Source: Streptomyces caatingaensis
GTDB taxonomy: Bacteria; Actinomycetota; Actinomycetes; Streptomycetales; Streptomycetaceae
Assembly (NCBI RefSeq): GCF_001187435.1
Contig: NZ_LFXA01000011.1
Coordinates: 1-64,000 of the forward strand
Length of the DNA stretch: 64,000 nucleotides
Reading direction: 5' to 3'
The position numbers were made by a program, and so were the translations under genes. Each line of letters begins with the position of its first letter. Positions within the stretch are counted from its first letter, which is position 1. The notes beneath the pieces are model-generated. The model was not told where the DNA came from. It worked only from the letters and a program-made list of their open reading frames with translations, and ran no database searches. Below are positions 25,748 to 35,002 of the stretch, in pieces.

Positions 25748-27844
25748 TCACGGCTCGACGCGGTCGCCGCGCTGCTCGCCCTGGGCCTGGATGGCGGTGA
25801 TCGCGACGGTGTTGACGATGTCCTGGACGAGCGCGCCGCGCGACAGGTCGTTGACCGGCTTGCGCAGGCCCTGGAGGACCGGGCCCACCGCGACGGCGCC
25901 GGCCGAGCGCTGCACGGCCTTGTAGGTGTTGTTGCCCGTGTTGAGGTCGGGGAAGACCAGGACGGTGGCCTTGCCGGCGACCTCGGAGCCCGGCAGCTTG
26001 GTGGCGGCCACGGCCGCGTCCACCGCGGCGTCGTACTGGATCGGGCCCTCGACCAGCAGGTCGGGACGGCGCTCGCGGACCAGCTCGGTGGCCCGGCGGA
26101 CCTTGTCGACGTCCGCGCCGGAGCCGGAGGTGCCGGTGGAGTACGAGAGCATCGCGATCCGCGGCTCCACGCCGAACTGGGTGGCGGTCGCGGCGGACTG
26201 GATGGCGATGTCCGCGAGCTGCTCGGCGTTCGGGTCGGGGTTGACCGCGCAGTCGCCGTAGACGAGCACCCGGTCGGCCAGGCACATGAAGAAGACCGAC
26301 GAGACGATCTGCGCGCCCGGCGCGGTCTTGATGATCTCGAAGGCGGGGCGGATGGTGGCCGCGGTGGAGTGCACCGCGCCGGAGACCATGCCGTCGGCCA
26401 GGCCCTCCTGGACCATCAGCGTGCCGAAGTACGAGACGTCGGCGACGACGTCGTACGCCAGCTCCAGCGTCATGCCCTTGTGGGCGCGGGCCTTGGCGTA
26501 GATCTCGGCGAAGCGCTCGCGCAGCGGCGAGGTCTGCGGGTCGATGAGCTGGGCCTCGCCCAGGTCGATGCCGAGCTCGCCGGCGCGCTTGCGGATCGCG
26601 TCCTCCTCGCCCAGCAGCGTGAGGTCGCAGACGTCGCGGCGCAGCAGCACGTCGGCGGCGCGCAGCACCCGCTCCTCGGTGCCCTCGGGCAGGACGACGC
26701 GGCGGCGGGCGGCGCGGGAGCGCTCGATGAGCTCGTGCTCGAACATCATCGGGGTGACGCGGCTGGAGCGGGCCACGGAGATGCGGGCCGCCAGGTCGCC
26801 GGTGTCGACGTTGCGCTCGAAGAGGCCGAGCGCGGTCTCGGCCTTGCGCGGGGACGAGCCGTCGAGCTTGCCCTCGATGGCGAAGAGCTCGGCCGCGGTC
26901 GGGAAGGAGCCGCCGGGCACGGAGACGACCGGGGTGCCGGGGGCGAGCCGGTCGGCGAGGGCCAGGATGTCCGGGCCGGGGCGCTCGTCCAGGGTGAGCA
27001 GCAGGCCGGCGATGGGCGGGGCGCCGGCGCTGTGCGCGGCCAGCGCGCCGACGATCAGGTCGACGCGGTCGCCGGGGGTGACCACCAGGCAGCCGTCGGT
27101 CAGGGCCGGGAGGAAGGCGGGGAGCATGGCGCCGCCGAAGACGAAGTTCTTCGCGTCCCGGTTCAGGCCCGCCTCGTCGCCGAGCAGCACGTCGGCTCCC
27201 AGCTTGCGGACGATCTGGGCGACGGTCGGGGCGGAGAGCGACGCCTCCTCGGGCAGCGCGTAGCAGGGCACCGGCAGGCCGGCGGACAGGCCCTCGGCCA
27301 CGGCCTCGCGGTCGGCGGGCGTCACCCGGTTGACGATCAGGGCGACGACGTCGCAGCCCAGCGCCTCGTAGGCGCGGAAGGCGTTGCGCGCCTCGGCCCG
27401 TACGGACTCCGCGGCCTGGCCCTGGGCGCCGACGACGGTGATCACGGCGGCGCCGAACTCGTTGGCCAGGCGGGCGTTGAGGGCGAGCTCGTCCGGCAGG
27501 TTGCTGCCGATGAAGTCGGTGCCGAGGACGAGGACGTACTCGTACTCCCGGGCGACGGCGTGGAAGCGCTCGACGATGCGGGAGACCAGCTCGTCCGTGC
27601 CCTTCTCGGCCTGGAGGGCGGCGGCCTCGCCGTAGGTCAGGCCGTAGACGCTTTCGGGTGACTGTTCCAGCCGGTAGCGGGTCCGCAGCAGGTCGAAGAG
27701 GCGGTCCGGACCGTCCCCGTGGACGAGCGGGCGGAAGACGCCCACCCGGTCGACCTGGCGGGTCAGGAGCTCCATGACTCCCAGCTCGATGACCTGGCGT
27801 CCGTCGCCGCGATCGGTCCCGGTCACGTACACGCTGCGCGTCAC
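25748..27844 (-). CDS. pta: phosphate acetyltransferase (long form)
   Basis: Converts acetyl-CoA and phosphate to acetyl phosphate. 698 residues: an N-terminal P-loop-like DRTGG/BioD-type domain (MTRSVYVTGTDRGDGRQVIE, residues 1 to about 350) and the C-terminal catalytic PTA_PTB domain (from MMFEHELIERSRAARRRVVL). The start is a GTG at 27844 preceded by AAGGAG. The long form is usually subject to allosteric control through the N-terminal domain. Divergent from pfkA; the two promoters appear to share their -35 region near 27942-27948. Confidence 0.96.
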   Translation of the reverse strand: MTRSVYVTGTDRGDGRQVIELGVMELLTRQVDRVGVFRPLVHGDGPDRLFDLLRTRYRLEQSPESVYGLTYGEAAALQAEKGTDELVSRIVERFHAVAREYEYVLVLGTDFIGSNLPDELALNARLANEFGAAVITVVGAQGQAAESVRAEARNAFRAYEALGCDVVALIVNRVTPADREAVAEGLSAGLPVPCYALPEEASLSAPTVAQIVRKLGADVLLGDEAGLNRDAKNFVFGGAMLPAFLPALTDGCLVVTPGDRVDLIVGALAAHSAGAPPIAGLLLTLDERPGPDILALADRLAPGTPVVSVPGGSFPTAAELFAIEGKLDGSSPRKAETALGLFERNVDTGDLAARISVARSSRVTPMMFEHELIERSRAARRRVVLPEGTEERVLRAADVLLRRDVCDLTLLGEEDAIRKRAGELGIDLGEAQLIDPQTSPLRERFAEIYAKARAHKGMTLELAYDVVADVSYFGTLMVQEGLADGMVSGAVHSTAATIRPAFEIIKTAPGAQIVSSVFFMCLADRVLVYGDCAVNPDPNAEQLADIAIQSAATATQFGVEPRIAMLSYSTGTSGSGADVDKVRRATELVRERRPDLLVEGPIQYDAAVDAAVAATKLPGSEVAGKATVLVFPDLNTGNNTYKAVQRSAGAVAVGPVLQGLRKPVNDLSRGALVQDIVNTVAITAIQAQGEQRGDRVEP

Positions 27845-27941
27845 GTGTGCTCTCCTTGCTCCATGCCGTGAGGTGGGTACAGGCCGTTCATCTGTTCGTT
27901 GCCCGGCCCGTGAAAATACCCGTTAGGGTGGTCTTGCCCTC

Positions 27942-27970
27942 TTGACAATACCTGCGACCCTGGATAAGGC
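27942..27970 (+). promoter_or_regulatory. back-to-back pfkA and pta promoters with overlapping -35 boxes
   Basis: On the plus strand TTGACA (27942-27947) is followed after 16 bases by GATAAG, pointing to pfkA. On the minus strand TTGTCA (27948-27943) is followed after 17 bases by TAACGG, pointing to pta. The two -35 hexamers overlap by five bases, so the promoters should compete. Confidence 0.5.
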
Positions 27971-28107
27971 GCGCGTCAGGCGGGCCCCGGTGGGAAGCGG
28001 TTGCCGACAGGGCCGTGGACACGGCCGGGGAAGCCCAGCACCGGCGGGCCCATGGAACAATCGGGTCCGGCTCACAGGTACCAGTAGCGAGCAGGAGACA
28101 CAGCACG

Positions 28108-29133
28108 ATGCGCATCGGAGTCCTCACCGCGGGCGGCGACTGCCCCGGCCTGAACGCCGTCATCCGCTCAGTGGTGCACCGTGCCATCGCGGAACACGGT
28201 GACGAGGTCATCGGCTTCGAGGACGGCTTCAAGGGCCTGCTCGACGGCCGCTTCCGCAAGCTCGACCTCGACGCGGTCAGCGGCATCCTGGCCCGCGGCG
28301 GCACCATCCTCGGCTCCGCCCGCCTGGAGCGCGCCCGGCTCCGCGAGGCGTGCGAGAACGCCAAGGACTTCTCCCGCGAGCACGGCATCGACGTCCTCAT
28401 CCCCATCGGCGGCGAGGGCACCCTCACCGCCGCCCGGATGCTCTCCGACGCCGGCCTGCCCGTCGTCGGCGTGCCCAAGACGATCGACAACGACATCTCC
28501 TCCACGGACCGCACCTTCGGCTTCGACACCGCCGTCGGCGTCGCCACCGAGGCCATCGACCGCCTCAAGACCACCGCCGAGTCCCACCAGCGCGTCATGG
28601 TCGTCGAGGTCATGGGCCGCCACGCCGGCTGGATCGCCCTCGAGTCCGGCATGGCCGGCGGCGCCCACGGCATCTGCCTGCCCGAGCGGCCCTTCGACCC
28701 CGCCGACCTCGTCAAGATGGTCGAGGAACGCTTCGCCCGCGGCAAGAAGTTCGCCGTCATCTGTGTCGCCGAGGGCGCGCACCCGGCCGAGGGCTCGATG
28801 AACTACCAGAAGGGCGCCATAGACCAGTTCGGCCACGAGCGCTTCGCCGGCATCGGCACCGCCCTCGCCCACGAACTGGAGCGCCGCCTCGGCAAGGAGG
28901 CCCGCCCGGTCATCCTCGGCCACGTCCAGCGCGGCGGCACCCCCACCGCGTACGACCGCGTCCTCGCCACCCGCTTCGGCTGGCACGCGGTCGAGGCCGC
29001 CCACCGCGGCGAGTTCGGCATGATGACCGCGCTGCGCGGCACCAGCATCGAGATGGTGCCGCTCGCGGACGCGATCACCGAGCTGAAGCGGGTGCCGGAG
29101 GACCGGATGGACGAGGCGGAGTCCGTCTTCTGA
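28108..29133 (+). CDS. pfkA: ATP-dependent 6-phosphofructokinase
   Basis: Phosphorylates fructose 6-phosphate, the committed step of glycolysis. 341 residues, the actinomycete PfkA length. Motifs: RIGVLTAGGDCPGLNAVIRS at the nucleotide site, GGEGTLTAA, PKTIDNDISSTDRTFGFDTA with the catalytic aspartate, VEVMGRHAGWIAL and HVQRGGTPTAYDR. The GGEGT sequence (Gly-Gly-Glu-Gly-Thr rather than GGDGS) is found in PPi- and some actinobacterial ATP-PFKs, so phosphoryl-donor preference cannot be settled by eye. Streptomyces enzymes of this clade are ATP-dependent. The ATG at 28108 follows a weak AGGAG. Confidence 0.95.
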   Translation: MRIGVLTAGGDCPGLNAVIRSVVHRAIAEHGDEVIGFEDGFKGLLDGRFRKLDLDAVSGILARGGTILGSARLERARLREACENAKDFSREHGIDVLIPIGGEGTLTAARMLSDAGLPVVGVPKTIDNDISSTDRTFGFDTAVGVATEAIDRLKTTAESHQRVMVVEVMGRHAGWIALESGMAGGAHGICLPERPFDPADLVKMVEERFARGKKFAVICVAEGAHPAEGSMNYQKGAIDQFGHERFAGIGTALAHELERRLGKEARPVILGHVQRGGTPTAYDRVLATRFGWHAVEAAHRGEFGMMTALRGTSIEMVPLADAITELKRVPEDRMDEAESVF

Positions 29134-29137
29134 GCCC

Positions 29138-29605
29138 TCAGGCGCGCAGCCGGTTCGCGAACTCCGCGAACAGCTCCGCCGTCGCGGCGTCCGCTGCCCG
29201 CGACTGCTCGAACAGGCCGATGAAGCCGTGCGCCAGGCCCTCGTACGTCCGGTGGAAGACCTCCACTCCCGCCCGTGCGAGGGCCTCGGCGTACGCCCGG
29301 CCCTCGTCCCGCAGCGGGTCGTACTCCGCCGTCCCGACGACGGCCGGGGCGACGCCGCCGAGCTCCGGGGCGGGCAGCGGGGAGATCCGCCACGCGCGGA
29401 GGGTCTCCGGGTCGTCGCCCGCGTAGACCCGCTGGAGCTCGTCGACCATCCTGCCGTCCAGCGGCGGCCCCTCGACGGTCTCCGCCGGGGACGGATACGG
29501 CCGCGTGCGGTCCGTCGCCGGACAGGCCGCCAACTGGGCGGCCGGCGGCCGCCGTTCGTCCCGGAGGACGAGCGCGGCCACGGCCGCCGCCTTCGCCCCG
29601 GATCA
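29138..29605 (-). pseudogene. alpha/beta hydrolase (HSL-like), C-terminal remnant
   Basis: The frame from KAAAVAALVLRDERRP to the stop at 29138 matches the second half of an acetyl-hydrolase/lipase of the hormone-sensitive lipase family: YDPLRDEG contains the catalytic Asp and GLAHGF the catalytic His. The first half is missing. The nucleophile elbow, normally GDSAG, reads as GDP and then shifts frame, so there is no catalytic serine. The upstream end merges into an Rhs fragment. Gene callers would report an ORF of 147 residues (29138-29581), but this cannot be an active hydrolase. It is convergent with pfkA. Confidence 0.75.
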
Positions 29606-29672
29606 CCGGCCACTGCGTTGTATATCGCCTTTTCAAGATCTCGCATAAGTGGACTGTTCGTCGGGTTTTGGG

Positions 29673-29847
29673 TTATGCAGAACAGATTGCAAGCCCCAAC
29701 GGGTCGGTGAAAATGAACGGGTTGGGAACGTAGGCATAGTGGTTGGCCGAAGGGGCGAGCCCGAGGGGGTCGGGCGTGATGTACCGGCCGAGTCCGGGGT
29801 CGTAGTGGCGGTTGAATCCGGTCTCGACCCGGTGGCCATGGAAGAGG
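29673..29847 (-). pseudogene. Rhs/YD-repeat protein tip, remnant
   Basis: On the minus strand one frame reads RVETGFNRHYDPGLGRY, then ITPDPLGLAPSANHYAYVPN and PFIFTDPLGLA, before a TAA at 29673. This is the Rhs-core terminal signature (YDPxxGRYxxPDPxGL...YAYVxNxPxxxxDPxGL), which normally sits just before the variable toxin tip. Only about 55 residues survive; there is no N-terminal Rhs barrel and no obvious toxin. It is a scar of a polymorphic-toxin locus. Confidence 0.8.
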
Positions 29848-29858
29848 GATCATCCGTG

Positions 29859-30203
29859 ATGACGGTGACGGGCAGGTCGCGCGAAGCGCGCTGCTACGTG
29901 CGGAAGTTCGAGGCCATGCGTGACGGGGCGCTGCCTCCGGCGGCGACACCCGAATTCCTGCACCGACTCGCCAGAGAGGTCGATCACCATCAACGCTCAG
30001 CTGACGGCTCTCGAAGTAGCCGACGAGAACCCTGGTTCACATCCTCGTACAGCAACGAGAACAACGCCGGAGCCTGTGTATCCGTCGCCGAACTCCCCGA
30101 ACGGATCGGCGTTCGAGACTCCAAACAACGCAACGGCCCCGCATTCCTGATACCGAGGCCCGCATTGGCCTCCTTTCTCCAGGGGCCGGCCCGGCCCCAA
30201 TGA
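29859..30203 (+). pseudogene. DUF397-type protein remnant with a garbled N-terminus
   Basis: The C-terminal half (WFTSSYSNENNAGACVSVAE, then RIGVRDSKQRNGPAFLI) is a DUF397 domain, small proteins usually paired with XRE regulators in Streptomyces. The preceding residues MTVTGRSREARCYVRKFEAM resemble the tail of a DUF5753-type regulator. A better DUF397 start (TINAQLTALEVADENP) lies in another frame and would join the domain if one C were added near 30030. I therefore read this as the ends of two adjacent genes fused by deletion and frameshift. The whole 29.1-30.2 kb stretch is debris. Confidence 0.55.
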
Positions 30204-30598
30204 TCACCCGGCTTCGCCAGGAAGCGAGGAGAGCGCCGGCCCCTCAAACGGCACATTGCGGGCCGGAGCGCAGAATGAATTTGGGTGAACGCGGGTGCGG
30301 CGACATGCGCAGCTCGCGCTGAGCGGTCAACTCGGCAGGGAGCCAGTCGTGTTGGCGTATCCGGGGGTGTCGCCGCTCGGTCCTGGAGGGTGGGAGGAGC
30401 GCCATCCGAGGGAGGCATTTGCCCCCTTTGTGAGGGAATAAGGGGTGCGGGTCGGCGTGACGGAGCCGTTCCGGGGCGCCTCTCGGGGGCCTCGGGCCGA
30501 TTGGGCGGACGGGGCCGGCGCGGGTAAGCATGGAGGCGTTCCCCGGTGATGCAGGATCGGGTCCGGGGGAGGTTTCTACGACCCCGGGAGGAAATGCC
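30204..30598. other. non-coding gap, no gene seen
   Basis: About 395 bp between the DUF397 remnant and the pentapeptide-repeat gene. Frames are open only because GC content is high; no domain, RNA or clear promoter is recognisable. Confidence 0.5.
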
Positions 30599-31261
30599 AT
30601 GCGCCGCGTGCCCGAGCCCCGAGAGCTCGCCGATCTGCCGTACGCCCATCGGCTGGAGCCGTTCGGCGGGGAGCTGGAGCGGGAGCGCTCGTACGAGTGG
30701 GTGCACGTCGACGGGCGGGAGTTCGATGAGGTCGACGGGGGCAGTGCGCACTTCACGGAGTCCGCGCTGTCGTCGGTGACGTTCACGCGGGGGCGGTACC
30801 GGCGGACGTTGTTCGACGGCGTGTGGCTGCACCATCTCCGTGCCGTGGGCAGCGACTTCGCCGAGAGCAGATGGCTGGACGTGGAGTGCGGGGCGGGGCT
30901 GCTCGCGGGAGCGGAGATCCACGGGGCGGAGATGCGGCGCGTGGTGTTCCACCACTGCAAATTCGACTCGGTGAACCTGCGGGTGGCCGCGCTGCGTGAA
31001 GTAGACTTCGTGGACTGCCTGTTGAGGGACGTGGACTTCGGCGGCGCGACGCTGACCGACGTGTCGTTCCCGGGCACGACGCTGGAGCGCGTGGACTTCG
31101 CGCGGGCGAAGCTGTCGCGGGTGGATCTGCGCGGGGCCGTCTCGCTGGGGATCAGGTCGGTGGAGGCCCTCAAGGGGGCGGTGATCAGCAGCCCTCAGCT
31201 GTTCGACCTGGCCCCGGCCCTGGCGCAGCACGTCGGGCTGACGGTCAGGGACACGGACTAG
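30599..31261 (+). CDS. pentapeptide-repeat protein
   Basis: 220-residue protein whose middle (about residues 75-185) follows the A(D/N)LXX right-handed quadrilateral helix pattern: FTESALSSVTF, LREVDFVDCLLRDVDFGGAT, LTDVSFPGTTLERVDFARAK and LSRVDLRGA. Such proteins can mimic DNA (gyrase protection) but most have no assigned role, and this one has flanking non-repeat segments. The ATG at 30599 follows GGGAGG. Its stop overlaps the stop region of the convergent DUF1259 gene by 4 bp. No export signal. Confidence 0.85.
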   Translation: MRRVPEPRELADLPYAHRLEPFGGELERERSYEWVHVDGREFDEVDGGSAHFTESALSSVTFTRGRYRRTLFDGVWLHHLRAVGSDFAESRWLDVECGAGLLAGAEIHGAEMRRVVFHHCKFDSVNLRVAALREVDFVDCLLRDVDFGGATLTDVSFPGTTLERVDFARAKLSRVDLRGAVSLGIRSVEALKGAVISSPQLFDLAPALAQHVGLTVRDTD

Positions 31262-32238
31262 GACCCTGGCGCGGGGGCGACGTTCGTCAGCGAGACGGCC
31301 CGGCGGAGGGACCGGGCGAGGGCGACGGGGTCGCCGGTGGCCCAGAGGTGGACGAAGAAGAGGCGCGGCTCCTCGGTGAGGCCGTGGTTGTGCAGCTCGA
31401 CGAGGTCGATCGCACCGCGGCGCAACGCGACGAGGACGTCGTGCACTTCGCCGGCGACCATGGCGAAGTCGCCGCTGAGCGCGGCGCGTCCGCCGCCCAG
31501 CGGCTGGAAGGTGAAGGCCGTGGTGGCGCCGAGGCCCGGCGGGAGGGCGCGGCCGTGGTCGACGACGGTCTCGCGGCGGATGAAGGTGCAGACGTGGACG
31601 CCGTTGGCCGTGGTGCCGGGGACGCCGAGCGCCGCGTCGATGCCGGCCGTGTCGAGGTCGAGCGGGCGCGGCCGGGCCGGCGGGGGAGGGGGCGGGGTGC
31701 CGGTCGCCCGGACGACGGCACGCAGGCCGTGGGCCAGGTGGACGGGGTCGTGGCCGTGCCGGTGGATGTGCGTCCACCACAGGGGCGGGTCGTGCGCCAG
31801 CAGATGCTTGTGGATGGCGGTCTGCGCGAATCCGTGCTCGTGCAACGCGTCGTTGAGCCGTTGCAGCCGGCACTCCGTGACGATCATGTCGCCCATGACG
31901 AGGGTGCTCCCGTCGTCGTAGCGGACGAACGAGACGTGCGAGCCGAGGGCGAGGCCGGGGGTGACGGTGACGCCGTGGGAGACGACGTGGAGGTCCCAGC
32001 GGGGGAAGGGCGTGTGGTAGTAGAGGCCGCGGATCATGTTGCCGCCGCGGCCGAGGGCCGAGGCGACGCCGGACCAGGTGGAGAGGTTCGAGGCCACGGG
32101 GGCCGCCGCGCGGCCCGTCCGGCCCGGCTCAGCGGCGGAGCCGGGGAACGCCAGCGCCGTGGCCGCGGGGGTCAGCGCGGCCACGGCCAGCAGGTTTCTC
32201 CGGCGTATTCCGTTCTCGCGCGGCTGCTGAGTGCTCAT
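31258..32238 (-). CDS. DUF1259 (LppY/LpqO-like) exported protein
   Basis: 326 residues with a twin-arginine-like signal (GIRRRNLLAVAALTPAATAL, RRR then a hydrophobic stretch). The protein has two copies of the DUF1259 module: WDLHVVSHGVTVTPGLALGS with MGDMIVTECRLQRLNDALHE, and a second from GVHVCTFIRR to ALSGDFAMVAGEVHDVLVAL. LHNH- and HKHLLAH-type histidine clusters (HIHRHGHDPVH) suggest metal binding. Mycobacterial relatives are the lipoproteins LppY and LpqO; function is unknown. It converges with the pentapeptide-repeat gene. Confidence 0.82.
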   Translation of the reverse strand: MSTQQPRENGIRRRNLLAVAALTPAATALAFPGSAAEPGRTGRAAAPVASNLSTWSGVASALGRGGNMIRGLYYHTPFPRWDLHVVSHGVTVTPGLALGSHVSFVRYDDGSTLVMGDMIVTECRLQRLNDALHEHGFAQTAIHKHLLAHDPPLWWTHIHRHGHDPVHLAHGLRAVVRATGTPPPPPPARPRPLDLDTAGIDAALGVPGTTANGVHVCTFIRRETVVDHGRALPPGLGATTAFTFQPLGGGRAALSGDFAMVAGEVHDVLVALRRGAIDLVELHNHGLTEEPRLFFVHLWATGDPVALARSLRRAVSLTNVAPAPGS

Positions 32239-32409
32239 CTCCGGGTACCTCGCGCCTCCGGGGGAAGATCCGGGGCTCGGGAGAGCCCGCAGGTGCGCGA
32301 CGAGTTCCCTCGTTCCGGCGGGGCAAACAGCCGGTACCGCGACGGTGGGGCCGGGGGCGTACGAGGGCCGGGCGCGGCGGGCGCCCCGCGCCCGCCGCGC
32401 CCGCGGCGC

Positions 32410-34941
32410 TCACTGGCTGCCGATGGACTCCAGCACGTTCAGCCGCGCCGCCCGCCGCGCCGGCCAGACCGCGGCCAGGACGCCGACCGCGAGGGCGAGG
32501 AGGAGGAAGACGCCGATGCGGGCCCAGGGGACGACCATCTCGTACTGCGGGAACGAGGAGCGCAGCAGGTGGCCGCCCGACCAGGCGAGGAAGACGCCCA
32601 GGCCGACGCCGAGCACCGCGCCGAACATCGCGATCATCACGGACTCCAGGCGCACCATGCTCCGCACCCCGGCGCGCGCCAGGCCGATCGCGCGGAGCAT
32701 GCCGATCTCGCGGGTGCGCTCGAAGACGGACATGGCCAGGGTGTTGACGACGCCGATCACCGCGATGACGACGGCCATGCCCAGCAGGCCGTACATCAGG
32801 TAGAGGACGTCGTCGATGTTGCCCGCGCTCTCGCGCCGCAGGTCGTCCCGGCTCTGGATCTTCATGATCGGGTTGGCGCCGAGCGCCTTGCGCAGGGTGG
32901 CGGGGAGGTCGCCGGACGCGCCGGGGGCGGCCTTCACCAGCACTTCCTGGTCGAGCACCTTGTCCAGGTGGGGGTTGACGAAGGAGGGCGCGGCGAGGGC
33001 GTCGCTGAGGACGTCGTTCTTCGCGTAGACGGCGGCGACGCGCGCGGTGGCCTTCTTGCCGTCGTAGAACTCCATGGGGAGGGACGAACCGACGCGCAGC
33101 GCGCGCTGTTCGGCGTACTCGTCGGAGACGGCGACGGACGTGCCGCGCACCGCCGCGAGGGAACCTTCGCGCACCTTGAGGTCCGTGACCTTGGTGAGTG
33201 ACCCGAGGTTCGTGGTGCGCAGGCCGGCGGGGGCGCCGTGCGACGTGAAGCCGGTCATCCGGATCGGGACGGCGGCGTCGACGCCCGGCTGCCCGCCCAG
33301 GGTCCGCGCGACCTCGGGGGACATGCCGCCGAAGCCGGTGGAGGTGACCTTGTAGTCGGCGGTCAGGTCCTGGGCGCCCATCCGGTCGACGCCCCGGTCG
33401 GCGGAGATCGCGACCACGGTGAAGCCGGTGATGAGGGTGAGGCCGATCATCAGCGCCGAGGCGGTCGCGGCCGTACGGCGCGGGTTGCGGAGCGCGTTGC
33501 GGCGGGCGAGCGTGCCGCTGACGCCGGAGAAGCGGGCGGTGAGCCGGCCGAAGAGGGCGACGAACGGGCGGGAGAGCAGCGGGGCCAGGACGATCACGCC
33601 GGTGAGGGTGAGCGCCGAGCCCGCCATCGCCGTCTGGAGCCCGCTGGAGTCGCGGATCGTCGTGACGTACAGCATGATCGCGACGCCGAGCGCGGTGAGG
33701 ACGCCGCCGATGGCGTTGCGCAGGACCAGGCTGCGGGGGGCCGCCGGCTGGTCCACCGCGGACAGGGCCTCGACCGGGGCGATGCGTGCGGCCTTGCGGG
33801 AGGGCAGCCAGGCGGCGAGGACGGTCACCGCGGTGCCGACCGCGAGGGCGGAGAGCACGGCCGACGGCTCGATCACCAGCGGGCCGTCCGGCAGGCTCGC
33901 ACCGTTCGCGTCGAGGACGGAGCGCAGGCCGACGGCGATACCGAGGCCGAGGACGAAGCCGACGGCGGACGCGACGAGGCCGAGCACCCCCGCCTCGATG
34001 AGCACCGAGCGCACCACCTGCCGGCGCGAGGCGCCCACCGCGCGCAGCAGCGCGATCTCCCGGGTGCGCTGGGCGATGAGCATGGTGAAGGTGTTGGCGA
34101 TGATGAAGACGCCGACGAAGAGGGCGATGCCGGCGAACACGAGGAAGGTGTTCCGGATCGACTTGGTCTCCTTGTCGATCACCTTCGACTGCTCGGCGGC
34201 GAGGGCCTTGCCGCTCTGGGCCTGGAGGCCCTGGGGAAGGGCGGCGCGCACCTTCGCGGCCAGGGCGTCCTGGTCGGTGCCGGGCGCGGCCGAGACGACG
34301 AGCTCGGTGAACTCGCCCTTGGTGCCGAGGAGTTGCTGAGCGGTCCGGGTGTCGAAGAGCGCGAGGCTGCCGCCGGACTCGACGCGGGGGTCGTCGGTGC
34401 CGACCGTGCCGACGAGCTTCTTGGTGATCACCGGTCCGTCGACGGCGAGGCGGACGGTGCCGCCGAGCCGGGCGCCGGTCCGCTCCGCCGTCCGCGCGTC
34501 GAGGGCGACCTCGTCGGGGGCGGAGGGGCCGCGGCCGGTGCGGAGCGGATAGCGGCTGTCCTTGCCGTCCTTTCCGCCGTCGTCGGGGCTGTAGTTGGCG
34601 CCCTGGCTGCCCCATTCGCGGCCGGCGGGGTTGCCGTCCCTGTCGGCGACGGTGACGGTGCCGTGGACGGACGGGCGGACGCGTGTGACGCCGGGGACCG
34701 CGCGGACCGCGGCCGCGGCCCTGGCGTCGAGCCGGCCGGTGTCCGCCGGGCCGCCGCCCGCCGTCACGGAGACGGCGACGTCGTCGAGGCTCTTCGCCGT
34801 CCTGTTGCGGAACGCGGAGCCGACGGAGTCGCTGAAGACGAGGGTGCCGGAGACGAAGGCGGTGCCCAGGAGGACCGCGAGGGCGGTCATGAGCAGGCGG
34901 GCCTTGTGGGCGAGGAGGTTGCGGAGGGCTGTGCGCAGCAA
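32410..34941 (-). CDS. ABC transporter permease, two FtsX domains (MacB-like)
   Basis: 843-residue membrane protein with N-terminal helix (ARLLMTALAVLLGTAFVSGT), a MacB-type periplasmic-like extracellular domain, three helices of the first FtsX domain (FLVFAGIALFVGVFIIANTF, EAGVLGLVASAVGFVLGLGI and others), then a second copy ending in GMLRAIGLARAGVRSMVRLE and WPARRAARLNVLESIGSQ. The start is a TTG at 34941 (LRTALRNLLAHKARLL) with AGGA upstream. It lies 61 bases after the ATPase gene. Such exporters move peptides or antibiotics, or transmit force to cell-wall enzymes; the substrate is unknown. Confidence 0.9.
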   Translation of the reverse strand: MLRTALRNLLAHKARLLMTALAVLLGTAFVSGTLVFSDSVGSAFRNRTAKSLDDVAVSVTAGGGPADTGRLDARAAAAVRAVPGVTRVRPSVHGTVTVADRDGNPAGREWGSQGANYSPDDGGKDGKDSRYPLRTGRGPSAPDEVALDARTAERTGARLGGTVRLAVDGPVITKKLVGTVGTDDPRVESGGSLALFDTRTAQQLLGTKGEFTELVVSAAPGTDQDALAAKVRAALPQGLQAQSGKALAAEQSKVIDKETKSIRNTFLVFAGIALFVGVFIIANTFTMLIAQRTREIALLRAVGASRRQVVRSVLIEAGVLGLVASAVGFVLGLGIAVGLRSVLDANGASLPDGPLVIEPSAVLSALAVGTAVTVLAAWLPSRKAARIAPVEALSAVDQPAAPRSLVLRNAIGGVLTALGVAIMLYVTTIRDSSGLQTAMAGSALTLTGVIVLAPLLSRPFVALFGRLTARFSGVSGTLARRNALRNPRRTAATASALMIGLTLITGFTVVAISADRGVDRMGAQDLTADYKVTSTGFGGMSPEVARTLGGQPGVDAAVPIRMTGFTSHGAPAGLRTTNLGSLTKVTDLKVREGSLAAVRGTSVAVSDEYAEQRALRVGSSLPMEFYDGKKATARVAAVYAKNDVLSDALAAPSFVNPHLDKVLDQEVLVKAAPGASGDLPATLRKALGANPIMKIQSRDDLRRESAGNIDDVLYLMYGLLGMAVVIAVIGVVNTLAMSVFERTREIGMLRAIGLARAGVRSMVRLESVMIAMFGAVLGVGLGVFLAWSGGHLLRSSFPQYEMVVPWARIGVFLLLALAVGVLAAVWPARRAARLNVLESIGSQ

Positions 34942-35002
34942 CGGGTGTCCTGTGGGTGGTGGTCGGGGCGCTCGGTGGCCTTGGCCGGTACGGCCCGTGG
35001 CC

